Notes under the pieces: generated by a model
What the model saw: the letters and a program-made list of their open reading frames with translations, nothing else
Database searches by the model: none
Told to the model about the DNA's origin: nothing
Part shown: positions 9,220-16,677 of the stretch, piece by piece
How the letters are laid out: each line of letters begins with the position of its first letter
Position numbering within the stretch: position 1 is the stretch's first letter
Position numbers and translations under genes: made by a program
Assembly: GCF_003691585.1 (NCBI RefSeq)
Contig: NZ_CP033169.1
Span: 1,240,001-1,304,000 of the forward strand
Reading direction: 5' to 3'
From: Biomaibacter acetigenes
GTDB taxonomy: Bacteria > Bacillota > Thermosediminibacteria > Thermosediminibacterales > Tepidanaerobacteraceae
Length of the DNA: 64,000 nt

Positions 9220-9719
9220 AAAAGATAATCGTTAAGTGCGATTGGTGTGGCAAAGTGATATTGCGGTATCCAAGCCAGATAAAGGGTAAAAAGAAGATTT
9301 TTTGTAGTCGAGATTGCATGAATAAATTTGCATCTAAAAGTTATAACCCTGTTGGATACACTTATCGAGATTTTACAAAAAACGCTGCAAGGTTTAAAGA
9401 AATTAACGCTAAATTAAACCCAACACGCATGACTATGGAAACTCGTAAAAAATTAAGAATTTCACGGTTGGGTAAAGGTGAAGGTAAAACTTATACCAAA
9501 ACTTACGGGCGTCACACACATAGGATTGTTGCTGAAAAGATGCTAGGTAGAAAATTATTACCGGGTGAAGTTGTTCACCACATTGATGGGAATAAACGAA
9601 ACAATAAACCTGAAAATTTAATGGTTTTTGCTTCCCAAAAAGAACACGCTGCTTGGCATTTGAAAGAAGAAAAATTTTTCAATGGCACGGTTTTAGGTCG
9701 GGAGGTGATGCCTGAATGA
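9216..9719 (+). CDS. HNH endonuclease, probable homing type
   Basis: The N-terminal zinc finger is CDWCGK...FCSRDC (residues 8-34). The C-terminal HNH motif is VVHHIDGNKRNNKPENLMV near residues 118-136, followed by EHAAWH. Linker with NUMOD-like basic residues lies between. This is a free-standing HNH endonuclease of the type that spreads by cutting phage DNA. It overlaps VRR-NUC by four bases and the helicase gene by four bases, so the insertion is very compact. The neighbouring helicase is broken at its P-loop, a common target for homing nucleases; see findings. Confidence 0.85.
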   Translation: MKKIIVKCDWCGKVILRYPSQIKGKKKIFCSRDCMNKFASKSYNPVGYTYRDFTKNAARFKEINAKLNPTRMTMETRKKLRISRLGKGEGKTYTKTYGRHTHRIVAEKMLGRKLLPGEVVHHIDGNKRNNKPENLMVFASQKEHAAWHLKEEKFFNGTVLGREVMPE

Positions 9720-11103
9720 AGTTCATACCATATAGCTATCAAAAGTATTGTATAAATCGTTTGATTAACGATAAAGCTTTAGGGCTATTTTTGGATATGG
9801 GCTTAGGTTGAGCAAAACAGTAATAACAATGACCGCAATTAATGACCTGAAATATAACCGATTTGCCATAAACAAGGCCTTGGTTATAGCCCCTAAAAAA
9901 GTTGCAGAAGGGACCTGGAGCAAGGAAGCTGCAAAATGGGACCACCTGCATTTATTGAGAATATCGGTAGTAATGGGAACTATAAAACAAAGAGTAAGAG
10001 CACTTAATACTCCTGCCGACATTTACATCATTAACCGTGAAAACACACAATGGCTTGTAGATTATTATCGAAATAATTGGCCCTTTGATATGGTGGTAAT
10101 TGATGAATCCAGTAGCTTTAAAAATCACAATGCAAAACGGTTTAAATCTTTAACCTGGGTGCGGAACAAAATAAACAGGATTGTGGAATTAACCGGCACA
10201 CCAGCACCAAACGGATTATTGGACCTGTGGGCGCAAATATATTTACTGGATGAGGGTAAAAGACTAGGTAAAAAATTTACACATTATCGTGAAAGATATT
10301 TTGAACCGGACCGGCGGGATCGGGATCATGTTTTCAGCTATGCGCCAAAGCCAGGAGCTGAAGAGATCATCAAACAACTTATAGGTGATATATGCGTATC
10401 GATGAAAGCAGAAGATTATTTAGAACTGCCAGACTGTATTACTGTTGATGTGCCAGTAGTTCTAGATAGTAAAGCAAAAGTAGCTTATGAAAAATTGGAA
10501 CGTGAGATGCTTTTGGAAGTAGATGAAAGCACGATTGATGCCGGTAGTGCGGCAGTCTTAACAAACAAGCTATTACAGTTATGCAATGGTGCTATATATG
10601 ATGAAAACCGTAAACCAGTAGAAATACACAACTGTAAGATTGAAACCTTTTTAGAACTTATAGAGGCTCTGAACGGTCAACCGGCATTAGTGTTTTACAA
10701 CTTTCAACACGACCTGCAGCGGATAAAAAAAGCCCTGGCGGGATCCGGCCTTAGAGTGAGAGAGCTTAAAAGTTCACAAGATGAAGATGATTGGAACAAT
10801 AGAAAAATTGATATTTTATTGGCGCATCCAGTCAGTTGCGCTTATGGTCTAAATCTTCAACGAGGTGGCCATCACATTATATGGTTTGGTCTTAACTGGA
10901 GCTTAGAGTTATATCAACAAGCCAATAAACGATTACATCGGCAGGGACAAACGGAAAAGGTTATTATTCACCACCTGGTTGTTGAAGGAGGGGTTGATGA
11001 AGATGTCATGGCAGCGCTGGAGGATAAAAGTGCTACCCAGGATCGGTTGATGGAGGCTTTGAAAGCAAGAATTGAAAAATATCAAAGGGAGATGCCAAAA
11101 TGA
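9716..11103 (+). pseudogene. SNF2-family helicase, frame broken in Walker A
   Basis: Reading from ATG 9716 gives an SNF2 start (FIPYSYQKYCI...GLFLDMGLG) and then a stop at 9809. The rest, 431 residues from 9808, continues in another frame with KTVITM, DEAH-like VIDESSSFKN, LTGTPAPNG, and helicase C motifs ending NKRLHRQGQTEKV. Five extra bases (9809-9813, TGAGC) separate the Gly and Lys codons of the expected GLGKT P-loop. A minus-one slip would give GLGLSKT, not a functional loop. TTG 9808 has no ribosome site. The helicase is probably inactive, unless the insertion is an error. Confidence 0.8.
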
Positions 11104-11387
11104 GGGATTTTAAAAAAGATCTTGAGTTATGTGAAAAGGCGATACCGGGACCTTGGAAATATGCGAATACAGCCAATATGGGGCACGTTTTACAAATGCC
11201 GTATATCAATATACACGGTCAAAAAGTCATGGCGATTGTTCTTAAAGAATGGACTCCACTTGAAAATATAAAGGATAATCTTGAATTCATAGTTCAAGCC
11301 AGAGAAGGTTGGCCCGAGGCCATAAAAAGAGTTATGGAATTAGAGTCAGAAGTGAAACGGTTGAAAGCTGAAAAAGAAGAACTATGA
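11100..11387 (+). CDS. Hypothetical phage protein, 95 aa
   Basis: Resembles the small phage proteins that begin with a LCExAIPGPW motif and contain a NxEFIxxAREGWPEAIxRV segment followed by a coiled coil; function unknown. The stretch LEFIVQAREGWPEAI is at residues 60-75. It starts with ATGA overlap of the helicase stop, so it is part of the same operon. Confidence 0.65.
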   Translation: MRDFKKDLELCEKAIPGPWKYANTANMGHVLQMPYINIHGQKVMAIVLKEWTPLENIKDNLEFIVQAREGWPEAIKRVMELESEVKRLKAEKEEL

Positions 11388-11405
11388 TCTAGGAGGCCAT
11401 GTAAA

Positions 11406-11579
11406 GTGGATAAGTGGTATCGAATAGAAGGCAGTTTTATTCTGGTGGTTGATGCCGGTGATTCCAGAGAGGCGCGAGAAAAAGCACAACGGATTTTGAA
11501 AGTGGATGGGATAGATCACCATATTATAAACGTGGAGGAGGAAAAGAGTCAGTCATATGTATACGTCGAGAAAATTTGA
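11406..11579 (+). CDS. Small hypothetical phage protein, 57 aa
   Basis: A GTG start 9 bases after TAGGAGG gives a 57-residue acidic/basic protein (starts MDKWYRIEGSF, ends YVYVEKI). It overlaps the next gene by 23 bases in a different frame. The pattern of a beta strand, a helix (SREAREKAQRILK) and strands is compatible with a small alpha/beta fold. No family recognised. Confidence 0.55.
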   Translation: MDKWYRIEGSFILVVDAGDSREAREKAQRILKVDGIDHHIINVEEEKSQSYVYVEKI

Positions 11580-11916
11580 GATGCTATGCAGAGAGTTTTT
11601 AAACCAGGAAGAAAAATTGATGTGCTGGAAAGCCGGAGAATATACGAATAATGATGATCGTCTTAAAAACTTTAACATGGTGGCTGGTTTTCTTGGGGTA
11701 TCACCGGCAGATGTGGCCCTGACATATCTCTTGAAGCATATACAATCCGTTACGCTTGCCGTTAAAAGTAAAAATTACAAATGGGAATGGGAAACTGAAA
11801 ACGGTGAGGGCTTGAAACAACGTATAGCTGACGCAAGAAATTATTTGCTTTTACTGGCGGCTTGTATTGATGAGGAGGTCGTCAAAACAAATGGCTCACA
11901 ACACATCGATAAGTAA
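11557..11916 (+). CDS. Hypothetical phage protein, possible MazG/DUF1599-like helical fold
   Basis: All-helical 119-residue protein. The motif KAGEYTNNDDRLKNFNMVAGF, followed by ALTYLLKHIQSV and RIADARNYLLLLAAC, resembles the EYxxxxDRLxNF...KH pattern of phage nucleotide-modification and nucleotide pyrophosphohydrolase-like proteins. This assignment is a resemblance, not a firm match. It has a GGAGGAAAAG ribosome site 16 bases upstream, within the previous gene. Confidence 0.5.
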   Translation: MYTSRKFEMLCREFLNQEEKLMCWKAGEYTNNDDRLKNFNMVAGFLGVSPADVALTYLLKHIQSVTLAVKSKNYKWEWETENGEGLKQRIADARNYLLLLAACIDEEVVKTNGSQHIDK

Positions 11917-12094
11917 GGTTGCAAACTGGCTGTGGAGACTTCCACCGGCTGACAGGAAAGACGGAGAAGTCAAAACTTATTTTTTGACCCCGGAAGAATT
12001 AGAAAAATACAGAAGGAAGGATGAAAAGAAAATGGAGGAAAAAACAGTTAATAATACATCTGAGGCAAAAATGTTTCTGAAAAGAGGAATCTAA
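11891..12094 (+). CDS. Hypothetical phage protein, 67 aa, perhaps 5' part of a split gene
   Basis: The start is ATG 11891 after GAGGAGGTC; an upstream ATG at 11867 is inside the previous gene. The basic protein ends soon after an A run at 12067-12071. If that run held six As instead of five, the frame would pass into the next ORF and give one longer protein, reading EAKNVSEKRNLKEIL across the join. The next ORF has no good start codon of its own, which supports a split gene. No function recognised. Confidence 0.5.
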   Translation: MAHNTSISKVANWLWRLPPADRKDGEVKTYFLTPEELEKYRRKDEKKMEEKTVNNTSEAKMFLKRGI

Positions 12095-12102
12095 AAGAGA
12101 TT

Positions 12103-12477
12103 TTGATACGGGACCTGGGAGTTAAGACTTTAGAGGAAATTGCTGCAGAACAGAATGTCAGTATAAGGTCTTTAAAAATGATTGCAACAAGGTGTGGGAT
12201 AAAATGGAAGAAAGAAAGGGCCTCAAATATCAAGATAGATAAGAATATAGCGCTTAAAGCTGCAGTTTTTAGCGGCAAATTCAGCTATAAATTTAACCAG
12301 GGCAAATTATCGGTTAAGCAGGATAAACGTCATATGATTATCATTGAGCTTAATGATATTACAGACCTGATTTTCGAAATAGCGGATATAAAAAATAAAA
12401 TAAAGTTGATCCAGGAGAGTGAAAAAATGGAGGTTATGGGGTATGGAGAAAAGAGAAATATGGCAGATGATCATTGA
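12103..12477 (+). CDS. Putative HTH-containing phage protein, maybe 3' part of a split gene
   Basis: Residues 5-35 (GVKTLEEIAAEQNVSIRSLKMIATRCGI) look like a helix-turn-helix. The rest is beta and helical with no known domain. The only starts available are a TTG without a ribosome site or further downstream codons. The open frame extends upstream past the TTG without a start, in register with the previous gene if one A is added. It may be a DNA-binding regulator; confidence is low. Confidence 0.5.
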   Translation: MIRDLGVKTLEEIAAEQNVSIRSLKMIATRCGIKWKKERASNIKIDKNIALKAAVFSGKFSYKFNQGKLSVKQDKRHMIIIELNDITDLIFEIADIKNKIKLIQESEKMEVMGYGEKRNMADDH

Positions 12478-12622
12478 TAAGGCTAAGCTGGAACTGACCT
12501 TGGCTGAACAGGATCTACAGAATGCGGAATCGGATTTTGTTGTAGCTGCAGCGTATGAAGTAGTGGCAAAACGAGAGAAGCTAAATGCCTTGATCTGTAG
12601 GGCAAAGAAAGAGTGCGCGTAA
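12443..12622 (+). CDS. Small helical phage protein, 59 aa
   Basis: ATG 12443 follows TGGAGGTTATGGGGT, a good site, and is preferred to the ATG at 12419. The product is a single long amphipathic helix pair (KAKLELTLAEQDLQNAESDF...AAAYEVVAKREKLNALI). Small DUF2508-like helical phage proteins look similar. Function unknown. Confidence 0.5.
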   Translation: MEKREIWQMIIDKAKLELTLAEQDLQNAESDFVVAAAYEVVAKREKLNALICRAKKECA

Positions 12623-12649
12623 TGTAAATAATGTGAGGAGGAAAATAAA

Positions 12650-12970
12650 TTGAATCAGCCGGAATATAGAGAATATCGATGTTGCATGTGCCCTAATGTA
12701 AATAAGCCAGAAACACAATGCCCAGCAGGTCCATTAAAATCTGAAGCAACGCCATGCCGATTTGTGAAAACATATGTAGACAATAGAGGTTGGAAATACA
12801 GGGTAATGGGCGGCATTGGCGGAGACGTCTACAAAGCTAGGTATCAAAAACCTGGGAAAAGCGGTTGGAAATGCTTGAGAAATATGGAATGGAGAAAGAG
12901 CTTCGATGAAGCTCAGAGCGATCTGAATGCCATGGCAAAACTGAAAAAATGGAATGAATGTGATTTTTAG
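12650..12970 (+). CDS. Hypothetical cysteine-rich phage protein, 106 aa
   Basis: TTG start eight bases after GAGGAGG. The N-terminal third has CCMCPN...TQCPAG...TPCRF cysteines that could bind zinc. The C-terminal part is a single alpha/beta unit (VDNRGWKYRVMGGIGGDVYKARYQKPG...FDEAQSDLNAMAKLKKW) resembling small phage proteins of unknown role. No partner is obvious from context. Confidence 0.6.
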   Translation: MNQPEYREYRCCMCPNVNKPETQCPAGPLKSEATPCRFVKTYVDNRGWKYRVMGGIGGDVYKARYQKPGKSGWKCLRNMEWRKSFDEAQSDLNAMAKLKKWNECDF

Positions 12971-13026
12971 CAAAAATATATCACAGTATGTAAAGAATGT
13001 GAAGTAATTAGAAAGATGGTGAAGAA

Positions 13027-13221
13027 ATGAGCTTAAAATGTCCTAAATGTGGGAATAGTAAAACCTTTTATCGTCAAATATCTGTAACTGCAAAACTCAA
13101 AGTTAATAAGCAAGGCAAAGATTTAAAGACTGTGTATGATGTTAATAAAAATGATATTGATGGTTGGTATGAACCTATTTACTGTAATGTTTGTAATACT
13201 CAAGTTGGTGAAGATAGTTAA
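13027..13221 (+). CDS. Small zinc-ribbon phage protein, 64 aa
   Basis: Two CxxC pairs, CPKCG at residues 5-9 and CNVCN near 53-57, frame a beta-rich core, giving a classic zinc ribbon. ATG is preceded by AGAAAGATGGTGAAGAA, a weak ribosome site. Function unknown; such proteins often bind nucleic acid. Confidence 0.6.
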   Translation: MSLKCPKCGNSKTFYRQISVTAKLKVNKQGKDLKTVYDVNKNDIDGWYEPIYCNVCNTQVGEDS

Positions 13222-13257
13222 TGCACATTTCAAAGAAAATGCGAAGGAGTGAGAAAA

Positions 13258-13599
13258 TTGAATAAGGCCGAAACTGTCGAAGATTTTATAAGGCGATTAG
13301 ATGTAATGAGCGGAACGGGAAACGGCATTGGTAAAGTAACGGTTGAAAAAATTCGGAAATTCGCAGAAAAAGAAGGCTTCATAAAACAAAAAGATGATAA
13401 AACCTTAAAGCCTGATGGTGTAACAAATGAAAACATAGAAACCCAGCTAATAGAAGCATTGGAGAAGGCAATACAGCTGATACTTGATGTATCAATTCGG
13501 AAAACAACAGTTCCTTATGATACCCTTCATAGATGGGAAAATCTTATACAATATGCCAGAAAAAATGAAGAAAATGGGGGTAGGCTAAATGACTTTTGA
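13258..13599 (+). CDS. Hypothetical phage protein, 113 aa
   Basis: Start at TTG 13258, eight bases after GAAGGAG; the in-frame GTG at 13249 overlaps the site. The first half is basic; the second half (ETQLIEALEKAIQLILDV, WENLIQYARKNEENGG) is helical. No family recognised. The 3' end overlaps the start of the next gene. Confidence 0.5.
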   Translation: MNKAETVEDFIRRLDVMSGTGNGIGKVTVEKIRKFAEKEGFIKQKDDKTLKPDGVTNENIETQLIEALEKAIQLILDVSIRKTTVPYDTLHRWENLIQYARKNEENGGRLNDF

Positions 13600-13768
13600 T
13601 GAAATTGATAATCGGATTAAAAAACTGATTGAAAGGCATAAAAAGCTTTATCAAATATGCAAGAATGGTAAAGAAACACCAATTATTCGAAAAAGAATGA
13701 TGAGTATTGCAGCAGAAATTAGTTGGCTGCTAGAGGAAAAAAGACGCTTAAGAAGTGATATTCCTTGA
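13589..13768 (+). CDS. Small helical phage protein, 59 aa
   Basis: ATG 13589 after GGGGGTAGGCTA, overlapping the end of the previous gene by 11 bases and the next TTG start by four. The product is lysine/arginine-rich and helical (IDNRIKKLIERHKKLYQ, IAAEISWLLEEKRRLR). Tight packing on both sides supports a real gene. Function unknown. Confidence 0.5.
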   Translation: MTFDEIDNRIKKLIERHKKLYQICKNGKETPIIRKRMMSIAAEISWLLEEKRRLRSDIP

Positions 13769-13983
13769 AAAATGTAGAATATCAGCGGAAAATACAATGT
13801 TATCTAGTTGGGTGTAAATTTTATTATAGATGCTTAGTTTATAGAGGCAAAGATTGTATCCGCCAGGGTGGGGATAAAATTCCTAGAATAAAGCCTTTAA
13901 AACGACGAATTTATCAAATTATAACCTGTGGCCCGGGAGAGGAACCGGTTGTTAGAAAAGCGTCAGATCCGATATTCGGGTGA
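13765..13983 (+). CDS. Small basic cysteine-containing phage protein, 72 aa
   Basis: TTG start overlaps the previous stop (TTGA). Cysteines at residues 12, 17, 23 and 31 could form a zinc site. Basic throughout (RGKDCIRQGGDKIPRIKPLKRR). No known family. Confidence 0.45.
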   Translation: MKNVEYQRKIQCYLVGCKFYYRCLVYRGKDCIRQGGDKIPRIKPLKRRIYQIITCGPGEEPVVRKASDPIFG

Positions 13984-13993
13984 GGAGGTAGAA

Positions 13994-14278
13994 ATGAAAT
14001 ATTTAAAGTTACAACGGAAAAATTATGGAGTAATGATTACAATAGGGGAATACATCAAAATAACGGATCCCGTAATTTATGATAGATTGATAACTTTTAT
14101 GGCGATTGAAATCATACAAAAAATTGAAGCCTGGAAACGTCTGAGCGATATAACTAACTTAGTTTTGGCAGCGGCTGATGTTTCCGGAGTAGACAAGCAT
14201 TATCAATATATCATGCAGGAGCGACCTAGGCCAGGGCGTGGGGGATTGCTTCCAGGGGAAGGAGATGATGCACTTTGA
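13994..14278 (+). CDS. Hypothetical phage protein, 94 aa
   Basis: ATG 13994 has an excellent GAGGAGGTAGAAATG context, so the open frame upstream of it is not used. The protein is helical in its middle (VIYDRLITFMAIEIIQKIEAWKRL) with a Pro/Gly-rich tail. It overlaps the next gene by four bases (TTGA). Not recognised. Confidence 0.55.
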   Translation: MKYLKLQRKNYGVMITIGEYIKITDPVIYDRLITFMAIEIIQKIEAWKRLSDITNLVLAAADVSGVDKHYQYIMQERPRPGRGGLLPGEGDDAL

Positions 14279-14708
14279 ATCACAAAGAACTTTTACAGCA
14301 ATATACGGACTTGCAAGCTGAAATCAAAGATTTAGAAGACCGAATAAGAAAATTAGAAAATCAGGCTGATAAGATTGTTCAGGACAGTGTGATAGGATCT
14401 GATCCGCATTTTCCTTACACTGAAAGATCCTTTCACATCGAAGGTTATAGTGATAAAAAACAACGAAGGTTAAGTCGATTAAAAAACTTTTAAGCAAGAG
14501 AAAAGAAAAATGCGAAGAGATGAAATTAGAGATTGAGGAATTTATAAACAATATTCCGGATTCCAAGACACGAAGAGTTTTTCAATATCGTTATATCGAC
14601 GGTTTATCATGGCAGATGATTGCCAGCAAAATTGGAAAACATGATGAAAGTTATCCGAGAAAAATTATTCATGATAAATATTTAGAGAATCCGAAAAATC
14701 CGAATTAA
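14275..14708 (+). CDS. DUF1492-like late-transcription regulator, split by a -1 shift
   Basis: Two open frames make one protein. The first (from TTG 14275) has the coiled coil DLQAEIKDLEDRIRKLENQ and PYTERSFHIEGY; the second has IEEFINNIPDSKTRRVFQYRYIDGLSWQMIASKIGKHDESYPR, a sigma-region-4-like helix-turn-helix. This matches phage RinA/ArpU/DUF1492-type activators of late genes. The join needs a -1 shift or one more A in the run 14481-14486. The zero-frame codons there read A AAA AAC, a canonical slippery heptamer. The gene sits at the end of the early operon, where such a regulator belongs. Confidence 0.75.
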
Positions 14709-14747
14709 GTGTGTTAATATGATAGTAAGTGGTAATGTAATAAAAAC

Positions 14748-14777
14748 AAAGCATCGGGAAACCGGTGCTTTTATTTT
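14748..14777 (+). terminator. Rho-independent terminator of the early operon
   Basis: AAAGCA-CGG stem, GAAA loop, CCG-TGCTTT stem and a TTTTATTTT tract. It follows the regulator gene. Confidence 0.85.
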
Positions 14778-14847
14778 GGTGTGCCGGCAACGGTGGGGGT
14801 GAACACCTCATTTTAGCTGGGGTGGGGGCGGAGGTGTGATAAAATTT

Positions 14848-14883
14848 TTCGACAATAGCAGGACTTTCCCTTCTGACGTCGAA
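14848..14883. promoter_or_regulatory. Spaced inverted repeat TTCGAC...GTCGAA
   Basis: TTCGAC (14848-14853) and GTCGAA (14878-14883) are 24 bases apart with the sequence AGCAGGACTTTCCC between them. A related TTCGAC-N8-AGGG-T-rich-CC element occurs at 35251-35274 in another intergenic space of the prophage. Just upstream, AACACCTC and GAGGTGT (about 14800-14838) form another inverted repeat. Role unknown; a protein-binding site is likely from symmetry. Confidence 0.45.
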
Positions 14884-14908
14884 GTAGACAGATGAGGAGG
14901 CGAGGAAA

Positions 14909-15169
14909 ATGGTGTACCCAAAATGCGAAGAATGTGGGAAAATATTAGATGATTGGCAAGGTAATGTAATGGTTGATAAAAAATACTATCCTGATAAAAT
15001 AAAAGAATTAGTTATAATTTGCAAGGAATGTACCAAAAGATTAGATGAAGAAAAGGAAGGGAGAAAGCTTTGGCATAATATATGGGAGTTACGATGGGTA
15101 AAAGATAATTATTTTCATCTACAAGAGAATGTTTTTAAAGAAAAAATAATTGGTCAAGCAAAGCATTAG
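14909..15169 (+). CDS. Zinc-finger-like phage protein, 86 aa
   Basis: CEECGK (residues 6-11) and CKECTK (residues 38-43) form a four-cysteine zinc site, and the second half is helical and charged. ATG follows GAGGAGGCGAGGAAA. It stands alone between two terminators, so it may have its own promoter in the preceding 130 bases. Function unknown. Confidence 0.65.
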   Translation: MVYPKCEECGKILDDWQGNVMVDKKYYPDKIKELVIICKECTKRLDEEKEGRKLWHNIWELRWVKDNYFHLQENVFKEKIIGQAKH

Positions 15170-15223
15170 AAGATTTTAATAAACTCGGAAGGATGGTTTA
15201 TAACCAGCTATATGATAATAATT

Positions 15224-15246
15224 AAAGAGCCTTATGGCTCTTTTTT
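15224..15246 (+). terminator. Terminator after the zinc-finger gene
   Basis: AAAGAGCC-TTAT-GGCTCTTTTTT, a perfect eight-base stem with a T tract. Confidence 0.85.
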
Positions 15247-15257
15247 ATACCCAAAAT

Positions 15258-15279
15258 AAAAAAGGCCATTACGGCCTAT
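15258..15279 (-). terminator. Terminator of hicAB
   Basis: On the minus strand, AGGCC-GTAAT-GGCCT followed by TTTTT. The stop codon of hicB lies in the hairpin loop. Faces the terminator at 15224. Confidence 0.75.
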
Positions 15280-15679
15280 CGTGAATACCTAAATGTTCTT
15301 TTAATGCTGATTGAAGCAGCTGAGAGAAGTTAACATTCTTTTTTTCAGCTAAAGCTTTTAACCACTGCGGCATAGTTACAGTTGTTTTAACTGTTGAAGA
15401 TTCAATAGCATTGCGGTATAAAGGCATATAAACTTCAACCAGTAATGGAATTTCATTTGAATCTAATTTTAAATTATTGATAGATGAAGGAGAAGGGATA
15501 TCAATGCCATCTTCTTCCATACCGAACAGATGAAGTGCTAAAGCTTCTTTGGCGTTTTTAACGGCCTCATCCATATTTTTGGCGTTAGACACGCAACCGG
15601 GCAAATCGGGAAATGTAATGCCAATATTATCTTCATATTGAGTTAAAATAGCAGGGAAAACATAAATATCCTTTTTCAT
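15269..15679 (-). CDS. hicB: HicB antitoxin
   Basis: The N-terminal partial RNase H-like fold is clear: DNIGITFPDLPGCVSNAKNMDEAVKNAKEAL, with the FPDLPGC signature. A linker follows, then a ribbon-helix-helix or helix-turn-helix DNA-binding end (TTVTMPQWLKALAEKKNVNFSQLLQSALKEHL). It neutralises HicA and represses the operon. It lies 40 bases downstream of hicA with an AAAAGGAGG site. A perfect 20-base palindrome inside the promoter is the likely operator. Typical length and intact. Confidence 0.92.
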   Translation of the reverse strand: MKKDIYVFPAILTQYEDNIGITFPDLPGCVSNAKNMDEAVKNAKEALALHLFGMEEDGIDIPSPSSINNLKLDSNEIPLLVEVYMPLYRNAIESSTVKTTVTMPQWLKALAEKKNVNFSQLLQSALKEHLGIHDRP

Positions 15680-15719
15680 GATGATACCTCCTTTTAGGTT
15701 TTCAGGGGAAAGTCAGGGA

Positions 15720-15911
15720 TTAGTTGAATTTAATCCCTGTTTGTTTTTCGATGCTTTTTAAGTTTTTTATTCCTAAATCCTTGACCGGATGTCTGATTGT
15801 TGTCAACCTATGGCCGTCTGTGTATTGGTAGTGGTCTCCAACTATTCTTTTTAAGTACCATCCGTTCTGTTCGAGTATTTTAATTACTTCTCTTGATGAG
15901 TAAGACTTCAT
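15720..15911 (-). CDS. hicA: HicA toxin (mRNA interferase)
   Basis: A 63-residue double-stranded RNA-binding-like toxin. The catalytic His is His27 in VGDHYQY, between the SSREVIKILEQNGW helix and the HRLTTIRHPVKDLG segment. HicA cuts mRNA when free of HicB. ATG follows GGAGGGGAAAGTAA. It is first in the operon, the usual order for this family, and reads against the surrounding phage genes. Probably serves prophage stability or exclusion of other phages. Confidence 0.93.
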   Translation of the reverse strand: MKSYSSREVIKILEQNGWYLKRIVGDHYQYTDGHRLTTIRHPVKDLGIKNLKSIEKQTGIKFN

Positions 15912-15935
15912 TTACTTTCCCCTCCTGACGATTAT

Positions 15936-15964
15936 ATTATAACACGTCTTATAAGACGTGTCAA
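15936..15964 (-). promoter_or_regulatory. hicAB promoter with palindromic operator in the spacer
   Basis: On the minus strand: -35 TTGACA (15964-15959), 17-base spacer, -10 TATAAT (15941-15936), both perfect consensus. The palindrome ACACGTCTTATAAGACGTGT occupies 15942-15961, covering the spacer and the last bases of the -35. A bound HicB dimer would block RNA polymerase. Confidence 0.88.
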
Positions 15965-15970
15965 TAGGTT

Positions 15971-15999
15971 ATATAAAAATTATTTTGTAGTTTTTATAT
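15971..15999. promoter_or_regulatory. AT-rich inverted repeat upstream of the late operon
   Basis: ATATAAAAA (15971-15979) and TTTTTATAT (15991-15999) form a perfect nine-base inverted repeat with an 11-base loop. It lies between the divergent hicA and terminase genes. It could be a binding site or part of the late promoter region. Confidence 0.4.
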
Positions 16000-16023
16000 G
16001 TTTAAGCTGTATAAACTCTGCGC

Positions 16024-16080
16024 ACCAAGAGCGGGTCCTTCCAGAGGGATGGGCCAAATGCGGGTCTGGCGAGGCCCGAA
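16024..16080. other. Candidate cos/packaging site
   Basis: GC-rich block directly upstream of the terminase small subunit, in contrast with AT-rich flanks. It contains AGCGGGTCCTTCC and a second GCGGGTC copy 28 bases on, followed by GGCGAGGCCCG. Phages with lambda-type (Nu1/A) terminases place their cos site here, and similar GCGGGT motifs occur in several cos sites. Inference from position and composition. Confidence 0.45.
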
Positions 16081-16140
16081 ATTTCACCCAGTATGAAACA
16101 AAAAAATCATGCAACTTTGCAACTTTTTTGGTGATAGAAA

Positions 16141-16677
16141 ATGGATAAAAAAGTAAAAATCCTTGATGAAAAAATTTGCCTCAGCACAGCAGCAATGTGC
16201 GAGGTATTCAACATAGATAAATCCACTCTAAAGCGCTGGGGTGATGATGGATGCCCAAAAACCGCTCGCGGGTGGTGGCCTCTGGCAGAAGTTTTACGTT
16301 GGCGGGGTTTAGTCAGCGCCGGCGGCATACAGACAGAAAAAGACGTAGAAAGGTTATCTCTTCAAGAACAAAAGCTTTATTATGAAGCCAAATACAAACA
16401 AGCTCAGTCAGAGGCGGCCGAGTTTAAAAACGCAATACAGAGAGGGGAATATATTCTCAAAGATGACATTATCGCTGAACTCCAGCGATTTTTTATTGTC
16501 CTGAAAAGGTCCATGCTTGGCTACAGCAGGAGGATAGCCACAGAGCTTGCCGGTTACGTAGACTCTGTTACTGCCAGGAGGATTGAAAAGATGATAACGG
16601 AGCTGACGCTGGATGCCCTTGAGCAAATTAGCATTGACGGAGTCTACAAGCCGTCAAAGAAAAAACGCAAGAATTGA
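16141..16677 (+). CDS. Terminase small subunit, Nu1-like
   Basis: Winged helix at the N-terminus: LSTAAMCEVFNIDKSTLKRW (residues 19-38) and GWWPLAEVLRWRG, the pattern of lambda gpNu1. A charged coiled-coil middle and a C-terminal helix for contact with the large subunit follow. It recognises the packaging site and delivers DNA to the large terminase. 178 residues, about family length. GGTGATAGAAA precedes ATG. It overlaps the large subunit by 65 bases if the latter starts at 16613. Confidence 0.85.
   Translation: MDKKVKILDEKICLSTAAMCEVFNIDKSTLKRWGDDGCPKTARGWWPLAEVLRWRGLVSAGGIQTEKDVERLSLQEQKLYYEAKYKQAQSEAAEFKNAIQRGEYILKDDIIAELQRFFIVLKRSMLGYSRRIATELAGYVDSVTARRIEKMITELTLDALEQISIDGVYKPSKKKRKN

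Noticed and set aside
9809-9813. Programmed -1 frameshift in the SNF2 helicase
   Set aside because: No slippery sequence is present and the shifted product would not restore the GLGKT loop.
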